Below are positions 44,025-54,753 of a DNA stretch of 64,000 nt, one piece after another. The stretch spans positions 125,208 through 189,207 of the forward strand of contig JAKUHH010000053.1 of assembly GCA_022701365.1 (NCBI GenBank). Reading direction: 5' to 3'. Numbering within the stretch: the first letter of the stretch is position 1; every line of letters begins with the position of its first letter. The notes under the pieces are model-generated. The model was given only the letters and a program-made list of their open reading frames with translations. It searched no databases and had not been told where the DNA came from. Both the position numbers and the translations under genes were made by a program. The stretch comes from Mycocentrospora acerina. Taxonomy: Eukaryota; Ascomycota; Dothideomycetes; Pleosporales.

Positions 44025-47000
44025 GTAATCTTGTGATGACATCTAGAATTAATGTCTGAGGAATGGGCTTTAAAGTCTAGCTGTGCGATGAGCTGTTTTA
44101 TAAGTAACCAAACCTTCAAAAAATAATGATAAATCTTACCTGCTTTGGAAAATTGAAGGTAAATAAGTCACGCTGCTGAGAACTCTGTTTAGGGTTGTGT
44201 AAATTTATTCATGAATCTCATAGATTCCTGCGAGATGTCTTAAAAATTAGCAAGTTGAATCCATCCTAAGCCTAATGTGATCATTTACAAAGTGCAAGCA
44301 TGCTTACGCAGCCTCAAATTCGGGCGTCAATCTATCACATTATAGGCAAGTCAAAGGAAACCGTTACATACAGCCCTACTATAGCTCGGAAAAGAGTCAG
44401 GACAAGGCTCTATTCTACAATGCTATGCAAGCTAAAAAAAAAAAAAAGTACTATGATCTATCAAACTATAGATCACGAGATTGAATAGTGCAAATCTTTG
44501 TATACAAGCTTACCAGGCTCTGCTACAAGTTAGGTGGACAAGCCCTAATAGAAAGGATTGCTTTCTGCGTTCAGAAAGTAGAGCATTGTGCTGAACGTCT
44601 AGTGAAGTACGATCCATTTTTCGGACTGTACAGGCAGATTTTAGGCGAGATACTGCAGCTCCTTGTCACTTTTGCGTCAGTAGGGGTGCTCAGTACTTTA
44701 ATCCGGATAGAGGGATTGCTACTGCACAAACATCATTGAAGGGAGCCATATTAAAGCTTCTGTAAAGCTTCATGTACCAGCGTTGAAGACCTAGTAAGAT
44801 AAACAGCCAAAAACTGTCAACGTTGGTAACATCTTTACTGGCCCACTTGCAAAGAAATGTAATCGCCATCTCATCTACAATGCGCAAGACTACTCAGTAT
44901 GAAATGCTCTTCGCTACTCTGGAAAACTTTCTTCCGGCCGGCAACCAGATGACATAGACAATGGCTACAACACTTTCATGGGAGCTGATCGCATAGGCAT
45001 CCGACGATTGAACTCGGCACTTCGTTTGCGCGAGCGGGTATTGAAAAATTACTTACGTCGGGTGAAAATTGCATAACAGTTGGTAGAACATATGTTGTAT
45101 GGATTGATTCTAGATTATGGAGAGTGTATTTAGCAAGTAATCAAGAGCTTGGTAGGGAACTGGAGCTGGCGTTGCATTTGAGCAGTATCTCCGACGTGGA
45201 CAATCAAAATTCTAATCGAATCGTGCCGGGAAGAAAAGATGAATTGTTCAACGGGGAAAAATGTATGAGGTTATATTGAAGTTGGCGCCCAGATCGAGGC
45301 AGGAAGATTGTAGTTCAGTCACAATTCTCATCACAAGTAAGATGATCAAGGCTTTTGCTCATTATACCTAACAGTGAGATATGTTCCAAGTGATACCTAC
45401 TTTCACATAAAGCATCTCAGCTGAAATACTCCGAGAAGCCGATGGCTTTGTTCATTTATATCGATCAGCACTGAAAGCATCTCTAGGTGCCCGGATCGCC
45501 TAAAAGTTTGAGAGAAGGTGTGAGGGAAGAATCAGGTGGAAATTTGTTACTCTATTGTAAGTGTACGAATAAGAGACTACAAAGGCGCTGGGTGCTCACG
45601 TACTCACATACATGATAGTACATAAGCGTTGGCTGACAGAAGGAGTATAATTGGTGGGGTTTCAGCAGTTAAAATGCATATCTGGAGCAAAATTGTGCCA
45701 TTGGATACCTAATTTTTACGTGCAAATTTGAATAAACAAAAGATACGTCTGGATTTTCAGTAATGTTTCTCCTTATGCAAGTTTACTTTGTAGTGAATAG
45801 TTGTAGAGACCCGAAGAATTCATAGGGATTGAGACGGGAAGCTACTTTCTTTAGATTAGCTTCCTGGACAACTTTCTAAACTTGTCCGTGTAGGTGAATT
45901 TCAGTAAGGGCAAGTGGTATGTCGACTCGAGTTTTGTCCTTGTGCATGATTGTAGCGAGTTCCGTCAGACTATTGAATGTTGGACACAAATGTTTGTACT
46001 TGAAAGATACCAACTAAACGAAATAGAACTATTATTCACATATTCAATTAGTCTTGTTCTGCTCATGAATCCCGTTGTTGATCTCAAAATGGTCTTCTAT
46101 ACCAAGTATTACCATTTCCTGTGCATAAGTGAATATGCACATTGAACGCACAACACTTCGCAAAGTTGGACTCCATACTTTAAATATACCGCTAGTTCAG
46201 TCTAAATCTTCGCTTGCTAGCTCGTATGCTTATATTTAGTGCCGCACGGCTTGTCCCGCCATGTCCCTTGACCTAAAGCCATCCACAGCTACAAGTAACA
46301 TGTGGAATATTGTTACCAATACCAAATAGTACTAACCAGATCTCAAACTTTAGTGGCTGCTCACAACAATCTCAAAAACTAGTCAGGCTCTTCAATCTTG
46401 GTCCATCAGCCGCACTACTCTACTTTGGGAGATTAATGGACGAATTTAAGTCAACCACGTTTTTCATCGTGCCGTACAATACTAGACTGTCGACTATCAA
46501 GGACACGTGGAAAGTGGAGATTACAAATTTCCAATGGCCTCTGAACAACTGAAAACAATTGTCTCGCAGGGCTTGCAGGGCTTGCAATCATCTAACTCAC
46601 TAGCCTATCACGCAATGTTGCGACACGCCAATGTAGCTGAACGCGAGGATGAGTGCAGAAAATGAGGTGCAAAAAGTGATTGAAATGAGTTTTGGTAAGC
46701 AATATTCAGAGTCGGCAGAGAACTACATTACTAGCTTACACATGCAGTAAACCTTGTTTAGTGGGAAGGAGCCTACGACTCAAACATGCGGCAACTCTGG
46801 TCCAATCCAGATCCAAGTCAATCCAGTTGAGTGGATATCTTCACCGCCTAATCCTCGCTCGCTCTCATCGAGCATCTAAAAGCCATTGTTTTGCCCTCTG
46901 CCCCGAGATTTGCGTCGCAAAGTCGATCTGGATTATTGCCCATGAGCTTCTAAATTCCAACCCATCCGGCAGTTATCAAGTCGAACCACTCCCGCAGTTT

Positions 47001-47398
47001 CGGTCCGACCCTGCCGCCAGAGTAAGCACTTAGTCAGTCTGGCCGTACGGCCGTACGGCACAGTATCAATACTATAAGGAATATAGCAAATGGCTTAACG
47101 TGCGCATGGATGGTGTCTCGCTCGCTATTCCGTGTGAACGTAATTGGCTATGGCAGCAAATCATGGAAGCTAGTTATGCAACACACGACTCGGAGGTTAA
47201 AATCGGCGAAAGGACCCTTAAAGGGCAAGGTTCTAATGCAGGGCGACATTTCAGGTCCCGCGACTTTGACTTTAATTCTTATAGCCTTTATATCCCTGGG
47301 TGTGGTGGTAGACATCTAGTGACATTCGTTGATTGTGTTGCGCTGATCTTGTGCTAATTGATAGAGAGAATAACGTTGTTCTCGAAGCGGAATTAGCC
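44025..47398. other. AT-rich gap with possible gene remnants
   Basis: About 3.4 kb without a firm gene. A plus-strand frame at 44488-44739 encodes 83 residues with a regular helical look (ALIERIAFCVQKVEHCAERL). A second, ATG-less open frame of about 97 codons runs from about 44,986 to 45,277 (IEKLLTSGENC, VYLASNQELGRELELAL). Both may be pieces of one decayed gene on the plus strand. A poly-A run lies at about 44,434-44,447. Confidence 0.4.
47042..47059. promoter_or_regulatory. Perfect 18-bp palindrome upstream of GMC gene
   Basis: GCCGTACGGCCGTACGGC equals its own reverse complement and is built from two GCCGTACGGC halves overlapping by two bases. It lies 340 bp before the GMC start codon. 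CGG/CCG triplets in this layout are typical of Zn2Cys6 factor sites. Confidence 0.45.
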
Positions 47399-49353
47399 AT
47401 GGTCAATCGCATCTCCAGTGTCGCTGTGGCATTGTGCGCATGCGTCGGCAGCAGTGTTGCGCAGCAGCAAGTTTATCCTGGTACTTCGAGTAATGCTTCG
47501 TACGACTACGTGGGTACATAGGCCCTTTTTTTGTCCCAGTCATTTTCTTCAGATCCACAGCCTGGCGCTACGATACTTCCAGATCCTCACCTCTTAGCAG
47601 CAAACGTTGGAAACATATTCTCTGGCTAAACATCTTCGTAGTCATTGGTGGTGGCACCGCTGGACTCGCCATAGCCTCCAGGCTTTCAGCATACGCATCA
47701 GTTGCAGTTATCGAGGCCGGCGGCTTGTACGAGCAGGACAATGGCAACCAATCCGTTATCCCATACTATGGCCTCATTATGCCAGTTCTAGGCACTACCG
47801 AAGACTACCCGCGCAACTCGTTGATCGATTGGGATTTGCTGTCTACACCGCAAGCGTCAGCTGGAGGCCGTCGCATTCACTATGCGCAAGGCAAAACTCT
47901 TGGGGGAAGCTCAGCCCTCAACACAATGACGTATCATCGGGGAACCACCGGGTCATACCAGCGTTGGGCGGATCTCGTGGGCGATCAGAGCTTCACATTT
48001 GATCGCCTCCTACCCTACTTTAAGCGGACGTCTACGCTCACTCCTCCCAACAACCAGAAGAGGAATGCGCCAAACGCGACCGTATTGTACGACGCGGCGG
48101 CATTCGACAACTCTCTCAACGGCCCTCTGCAGGTTTCATGGGCGAATTGGGTCGACCCAGCGCAGAGCTGGCTCGCACGTTCTTTGCAGGCAATTGGCCA
48201 AGCCCTGAGTCCTAGCGGATTCAGCAGCGGCAAAGTAAATGGCGGAGCATGGGTTTCGACGACCATCGATCCCCGCAATGCAACAAGGAGTACCTCCAAG
48301 AGCAGCTACCTGGAAGCGGCACTGCGGAGCAAGAACGCGCGCATCACCGTGTACACGCATTCGCAGGCCTCCAAGATCCTCTTCGACAAAGAGAAGAAGG
48401 CGACGGGTGTGAGTGTTTCAAGCGGAGGGCAAGAATTTGTGATTTCTGCAAAGAAGGAGATTGTTCTCTCTGCGGGCGTGTTCCATTCCCCACAGCTCCT
48501 GCTACTATCCGGTATAGGACTCGCATCGACTCTTCGCGCCTACTCCATTCCCGTGATCTCTGATCTCCCCGGCGTGGGCCAAAACCTCTGGGACCAGATA
48601 TTCTTCAACGTTCTGCGCGGCATCAGCGTTCCGAATACAGGCACGTACCTTGCCACGCCTGCACAGCAAGCCCTCGCCGTGCAGCAATATCTTCAAAACG
48701 CCGCGGGACCGTATAGCTCAGCGGGAGGATATCTTTCGTTTGAAAAACTGCCTGCGAAAAGCCGCGCTGCGTTCTCGCCACGCACGTCTGAGCTACTATC
48801 AAAGTTCCCATCGGACTGGCCGGAGATAGAGTATATCGCTTCTGGTTTCCCTGGTGGCTTCTTCAACGTCACGACTGTTGGTGCGATTAGTGGAACGCTG
48901 CTTACGCCGACGTCGAGGGGCAATGTGACGATCCGTAGTGCGTCCATTTCGGATGCACCAGTCATTAATCTTGGCTGGTTGACCGATCCCGCGGATGGAG
49001 AGGTGCTGGTTGCATCTTTCAAGCGGGCGCGCGAGGCATGGAATAGCACCGCTCTTGCGGGTATTGTCGTTGGCCCCGAGATTGTACCTGGTGATGCTGT
49101 CTCTACGGACGCGCAAATCTTGGATTACATCAGGTCATCTGCGCAGCCCATCTGGCATGCCAGTTCTACATGCGCGATGGGCAAGGCTGGGCAGAAGGAT
49201 GCCGTGGTCGATTCGAAGGCCAAGGTGTTTGGTGTGAAAGGACTGAGGGTTGTGGATAACTCGGTGATCCCGTTTAGTTTGCCCGGACATCCGCAGAGTT
49301 CGGTGTATATGCTTGCGGAGAAAATTGCTGAAGATATTTTGAAGGGAAGGTGA
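47399..49353 (+). CDS. Secreted GMC oxidoreductase
   Basis: Exons 47399-47513 and 47642-49353 (128-nt intron, phase 1) give 608 residues. Exon 1 encodes a signal peptide (MVNRISSVAVALCACVGSSVA, cleavage near residue 21) and the start of the flavin fold. Splicing restores YDYVVIGGGTAGLAIASRL, the FAD loop, followed by IEAGG. GMC signature 1 appears as GKTLGGSSALNTM. The active-site His pair is at about 544 (PIWHASST) and 588 (LPGHPQSS). Such enzymes oxidise alcohols, sugars or aromatic alcohols outside the cell and make hydrogen peroxide; in fungi they act in wood or cuticle breakdown or in tailoring of metabolites. The substrate is unknown. Confidence 0.93.
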
Positions 49354-49559
49354 GATGGCCAAACATGAGAGATCTTAATAATCAGACAAATTTAGTGAAA
49401 TGACAGTGTTGCATGTAGTGTCATGTTATCAACCAATGGTGGAAATACGAAGATAGCAGATGCTCATGATCCTACCAAGCTTCGGAGCCAAACAAAACTA
49501 AAACGCCGTCGTAATTTCCTGTCATGACCATGCTATGCGCTAATAACATTCGACATGAT

Positions 49560-50992
49560 CTAGTCGCTGCATCTCGAAGAAGTAACCAAAAGACTTTTAT
49601 CTGAAGCTGCTGTCCGAACATTGCGTTTATGACCAAAATCCTGCCCAATATGTTCCGTATCCATCTGCTCCAAGCTAAAGGCGGATAACTGTCCAGAGTG
49701 GTAGCCTGAGTCTGGCAGGTTGACAGGAGCACTGTGGTCAACCAAGCCGCTGTTTGGGTCTCTGATGGCCTGCTGTGCTACTCTGCTACTAGGGTCGCGC
49801 TTGCCCAAGAATTGGGTTCGGATGAAGGTGTATAGTATGGGTAGGCAAGTACAGATTATACCAAGCCACATTTCGAGAAGTCTAACGTAATCAGCCAAGA
49901 GCAAAGTTGAGCATGGAGTGGTATACGTACAGCCAGATGAAGTTTGTTACCATCCCCCAAGTTCCATCGGTTGGAACTACGCGCATCCCCTTGACCACTG
50001 CTTGCACTCTAATCAAACTCACCACACACACGCTGAGGTTGGTTAGCATGTGGTTGTGTGACGCTAGTACACCTTGCCGACTTACAAAGAGCCAGTCATG
50101 AGAAGTAGTCCTACCCCAATCTTTCGATGCAGGGCAAGTTGTAGGTGTCTCATGATGAATATTGGGATGACTAAGAGCGCTAGATCAGTGGCTGCATTGA
50201 TGCAAGCGGTAGCAAGGAAGTAGGCATTGAGGTTGATGCATGTTCCAGTGGTGATGGAAAAGTCCCAGTACTTGGCAATGGGTTGGCATACCCAAGCGAA
50301 GCCGAATGCTGCGAGCACACTGTTGACGCTCGAGGCTACTACCACTGCAAAGACAGCGGCTCGAAGGCCCTTCTGGAATGGCGATAGCCGCAGGTAGAAG
50401 GAGCCTAGCGAAACTTTGGTGAAGAGGGTGGAAAGATTATAGAAAATCGGGCCTGCGATGTCCCCGATCTGATCATGGTCAGCATTTATTCAGAGATTGA
50501 CTTCTTGGGGTTTTAGTGCCTTCATCAATGCATAGAACTTGGGTGCGGGTACATCCCAAATGTGATTGCCCAGCCCGTTCGTCGTTTCTACGACAGATTA
50601 GTTGCAATACACACACAGCATAACATGATGTGCTCTTACGGTAGCCAGTCACAATAGAAAAGCCAAGAGCGAGCAGCTAAGACATGGTTAGCAGCGGCCT
50701 GTCTAGGGGCACGTTTGAGGAAAATACCGTTGCAAGAACGATTGTGTCTACGCAAAATTCTTAGCAAGACTCAGGAGTTGCGTGAGACTGGGCACTTACA
50801 GTCATCATAACCGACGTTCCGCAGAATGTAGCGTTTGGTGTACAACCGTATTGCGCAGATGGGCAGGGTGATAGCAGCTCCAAGGACCGACACTATAATG
50901 ACGCGATGTGCGATTGACACGGGATTGACAAAATTAGGAGTAACGCCTGGGGGAGGGGGCATTGCGCCGACCACAGTGCTGTTCGAGGCCAT
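49560..50992 (-). CDS. SAT4/rhodopsin-domain integral membrane protein
   Basis: Seven exons on the minus strand: 50800-50992, 50728-50747, 50640-50676, 50520-50587, 50086-50468, 49931-50032 and 49560-49881; the total is 374 residues with all phases matching. The protein has about seven membrane helices after a short outside N-terminus (VSIAHRVIIVSVLGAAITLPICAI, then RLYTKRYILRNVGYDDY). The PFQKGLRAAVFAVVVASSVN, FWACINAATDLALLVIPIF-type and MWLGIICTCLPILY regions fit the fungal SAT4/rhodopsin family (also called PTH11-like). The C-tail is polar. Function is uncertain; relatives act as receptors in surface sensing. Exon 2 is only 20 nt, and the intron 50469-50519 must use GC instead of GT as its donor. 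Confidence 0.8.
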
Positions 50993-51446
50993 GGCGGCGT
51001 GTAGACCGGTTGCTGCGAGCCAAGCGTAGTCAGTCCACGGCTGATCGTGTTGGAGGGAAGTCCGGCATGGTGGTGATATGTACGACGAGAGAACGACATC
51101 GTCGGAATCTACGATCGCCGTCTCACCACGTCCTGATCCTTCGATACAAAGGAGTCGCCTTCATTTCAGCCCAAGAGGCGTTCCAGTTGTTGCAAGGCCA
51201 ATCGAGGGTGTGCAAAACAGCATCTTCGGCCCGATTAGGTCATGGGTGAGGGTGCGTGGGACGGCACGTACCCCCGAGCCGTGCAGAAGAAGCAAGCGCA
51301 CGGCGAGTCAGTCGTGGGCGGCTCTGTCATGTCCAACATGTTCGGCATGTCCACCATGGCATCCGCTCCACTTCCCCGCCCCTTGACTGCAGTCGTTGCG
51401 GCAGTTGCAGTCACAGAGACAGCTGTGGTCACAGTCACGATCGCAA

Positions 51447-51552
51447 TCACGTGCAGATTATGATTGGTCACACGGTTTTATCTTATCATGTGACCTAATA
51501 ATGTCACGTGAAAATACACATAATCCGTTTCAATCACATGCCTTGTCACATG
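51447..51552. promoter_or_regulatory. Cluster of E-box-like motifs
   Basis: Five related motifs fall in about 105 bp: TCACGTG at 51447-51453, ATCATGTGA at 51485-51493, TCACGTGA at 51504-51511, ATCACATG at 51533-51540 and TCACATG at 51546-51552. An inverted CCAAT box (ATTGG) lies near 51473. TCACGTGA is the classical site of bHLH factors. The cluster sits about 160-260 bp before the ATG of the SLATT-like gene and also within reach of the divergent SAT4-type gene. Confidence 0.5.
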
Positions 51553-51708
51553 CTCAGCCACGACTCCTGTTCTGCTTCTACCTACACCGTATCAAGGCCA
51601 GCTTCGATAGGCAGGCTTGGCAATGGCGGGCGCTTTTCCCATGGACCCTGTTCCTGAGCACCACTCAACACGGCCACGGCCACGCTGACGGTGACGTTGG
51701 TTGCAACC

Positions 51709-52833
51709 ATGCGAGGTTCCACTGAAGAGACGCCCCTGCTCAGCGCGCCAAGGTTGTCTGCACAGGATGCTGCGGGCAGGGCCAACGACATCCACCTCCA
51801 GTTCTGTCTCTTGGCCGGCGTTCCTCCCTCGAATCTGCCAAAAGATGCCTTTCGCCTGTCCAACGCCAGGCGCTCGCTGTACGGGCGTGCGACTCACAAG
51901 CGCAACGCCCAGAACAGGACCTACCTCTTCACCGCCGCCCTGTCCAACACGCTGCTTCTGTCGCAGGTCGTCTTGGGCGCAGCATTGACGGCGCTCGGTG
52001 CATCGTCATCATCGCACATTCTCATCACCATCTTTGGAGCCCTGAACACCATCATCGCAGGCGTCGTTGCCTATCTCAAGTCACGGGGCCAGCCAATGAG
52101 AGCGCACATGTTTCGAGATGACCTCGATCGCGTTGTCGATGAGATTGAAAACTCTGAAGTCATGTGGCTGGGCATTCAGAGCGGCGTGCACGGCTACGAC
52201 GAGGTAGCCATTGATGACACTGTCAGCGTGCGCAGCGAGGTAGCTCGTTTGACCAGACTGTACGACAAAGTCGTGCGCAACAACACAATGAATGATCGTA
52301 AGTCTCAAGAAAACACCCATTAATCACTTCTGCTGACAACCAATCTAGCCGACATGTACATGAATGCGACCACCGATGCTTCCAATGCAGCTCTTCGCTC
52401 GCGCCCAACTCAACTTCCAGCTGCTCCAGTCGTCGAGGCACCTGCTGCCGCTCCTTCTCCTGGCACCGTGGACTCTTCTTCCCCTATAGGAGCGGTTATA
52501 CCGCCTACCGGAACGCCAGATGATCCTGATGCCGCTCCTGCGTCCGCACCGCCCAAAGCAAAGACCCCACCGCCATCTGAAGATCCACCCAAGCCAAAGC
52601 CCGATTCCGCAGCCAGCGACAACGCAGTAGAGCATAATGACAGTACTACACCAGAAAACTCCGATGCTACGCCTACTCCCTCAAAGCCCGACGGCGAACC
52701 AGAGCTCAAAGAAGGTACTACGCCAGAGACTGCGGATGCAACGCCTGCTTCTCCTGCCTCTGAAACGCCTGCCTCTCCTGCCTCCGAGGCGCCTGCCTCT
52801 CCTGTCTCTGAAACGCGGCCACTCCTTTCTTAA
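51709..52833 (+). CDS. SLATT-like two-helix membrane protein
   Basis: Exons 51709-52297 and 52349-52833 (51-nt intron, phase 1) give 357 residues. Two membrane helices close together (about residues 73-96 and 103-122) are followed by YLKSRGQPMRAHMFRDDLDRVVDEIEN. This is the pattern of the fungal SLATT family (SMODS and SLOG-associating 2TM effector domain). In bacteria SLATT proteins are predicted effectors of nucleotide-signalled immune systems; in fungi their role is unknown. The C-terminal 130 residues are Pro/Ala/Thr/Ser-rich and disordered, ending with three TPASPASE-like octapeptide repeats (encoded at about 52740-52815) and the membrane-anchor-free end TRPLLS. No SMODS, SLOG or NTPase partner is next to it. 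Confidence 0.82.
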
Positions 52834-54418
52834 GAAGTAGTATTCGATCCTTTCCTTTTAAATATAGACAGCAAAATAATAGAGGACTGGACATATACAA
52901 CGCCACGAGAGAATGCATTAGCTGCATCATCAAAAAAATAGTTAACTAATAACTAATTCCTAAATATAATATACAGTTTAGACATCCAAATCGAATCTCT
53001 TTAATCAATCTCGCTTATCTTACATGCATGATGCCAGTCACAGCGCGTAGCTTAAGCGATGCTTGGAAAGTCTGCACGGTTATCCCAGTCTCATGGAAAG
53101 TAAGATCCTGGTACTGTTCTGGAGAAACAAACACGTGATTTCCCGTGTATCTTCAATCAGCAATCAGCTTTATTTCAGGTCTACAATACTAACATCAAAC
53201 TCATGATAGTGCCTAGCGATCCTTGTGTGATTATGAAAAGATAACAATGGTGAGCTGATTGGTGTATCGTAATGTTCTTCTGTGATGGATTTACATAATT
53301 GTGATGTTTGCCGTCCAAGCCAAGGAAGTCTGTGCGAGAAGAACGGGAAGTGCGGAGAAGTCTGTGTGTTAGGGTTTGGGCTGCTGAGTGGTTGGTGTGG
53401 TGCATGGGGACTAGGGGGCCGATTTCTACGATTGACAAGCGCGAACTCAATTACAGCGTGGGCTGAGATTTGGGTATTACCTAGCGTCCATCATGTGCTG
53501 GCTCAGGGATCATGTTCGATACCCTGCGATCTTTATGGCCATGACTCTACATTAGAGACTCGTTTCGTAATGACATCATTGGTGGGCTGGCTTTTGAGTG
53601 TGTAGAAGTTGAGTGTGGCTGAGTGAACATATCGGAGAGAAGCGGGCAGATGATCTCGGCATTCGAGTATTAAAAGCCTCCGGTTACCTCAAGGACGCTT
53701 TTTTTTGATCTGAGATCATTGTTTAAAAGATGACGACGAGTCCTGCATATCAAAATCTGCGATGGAAACATAAAACTAGGGTTCAGTAGAAGTGGAAGCT
53801 AGAAGCCTTGTCTTCGAGTAGTTCGGCATATCCCCTGAACCTGCCCATACTGCTTGCGAGGTACTAATTATTCCTCTATCGATTGGAAGTTGAAAGGACA
53901 TGAAGCAAGTTGAAGTCTAACTACAGACGCAGAATGCAGGAAACGTTTAGGATGCGACGAAACCGTCTGGTAGTATGAATTTCGTTTCAAAATAAGTTGT
54001 AAAAAGGCATTTAACAAAAACAGTACAAAGTGTGTTTCGCACGACGATTGTTTAGTACAAGCCGAACTGGTTTGCCCGTAAGCTGTTGGATTTTACAACT
54101 GGATTTGAGTTATAAAAGACTAAAAATTGGATCCTTGTAGAAAACTTATGATTAAGAACTCGTCATGATCCTTGGGAAAAAGGATTCTGATATCTAGGTA
54201 TACGGCGCGTAAGTCAATATCAGGAAGTTCTTAGCTTGAAATGAGTGATGGCAGATAACGATCCAAACGGAGAGAAAAGCCTGCCCATTGAAAAAGCCAA
54301 AGATTTAGGATTGGGTCGGGTGTAGACATGTCCCAATGTTTTAGCGCTATGTCGCATCAATGACGTATCACGGTTGAGAGAGAGTCTTGGTATGCGAACT
54401 TGGGAAAACTTGAAACCT

Positions 54419-54454
54419 CAGCGCTAAACTCAGCGCTAAACCCCAGCGCTAAAC
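54419..54454. promoter_or_regulatory. Three direct AGCGCTAAAC repeats
   Basis: CAGCGCTAAAC occurs at 54419-54429, 54431-54441 and 54444-54454. Each copy holds the palindrome AGCGCT. The spacing (12 and 13 bp) is close to one helical turn. The array lies 170 bp before the micro-gene start. Confidence 0.5.
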
Positions 54455-54624
54455 TTCGTCACCAACATAAAATAACTTGAACGCCTCAACATGAAAGACA
54501 TATCCTTTTATCAATATCTTCTTCGCACACTTAGTTTGTAGCTTCCTCTTCGACTTCGACTTCAAATATCAATACATTAAACCCTTCAACTTCAAAAAGC
54601 CCAGATCATTTCAACGCCATCAAG

Positions 54625-54753
54625 ATGGGTTTCCAGGTCCAACATCAAATGCACCAATACACCGTCGTCCCCCGCGTTCTATACATTCGTCGGTGGGGTA
54701 TGAAGCGCTGGGGTCTGAGCTTCGGAAAGAGCGGTCGCGTTACATACAACTAA
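54625..54753 (+). CDS. Possible 42-residue basic micro-protein
   Basis: ATG at 54625 sits in a strong context (CATCAAGATGGG), preceded by a CT/CA-rich leader (about 54530-54624) that resembles transcribed 5' leaders of the genes in this window. The 42-residue product is basic and aromatic (VLYIRRWGMKRWGLSFGK), with two Trp and many Arg/Lys. Its codons are C- or G-ending more often than the AT-rich surroundings would predict. No homologue is recognised. It could be the first exon of a longer gene or a chance frame. Confidence 0.35.
   Translation: MGFQVQHQMHQYTVVPRVLYIRRWGMKRWGLSFGKSGRVTYN

Noticed and set aside
40331..49353. A biosynthetic gene cluster of hydrolase, reductase and GMC oxidase
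   Set aside because: The genes are widely spaced, no backbone enzyme, transporter or pathway regulator is present, and upstream motifs differ between them.
53282..53605. A 107-codon Cys-rich frame
   Set aside because: It looked like a possible effector but has no signal peptide, the Cys are grouped at the start without a known spacing, and the context is AT-rich and non-coding in style.
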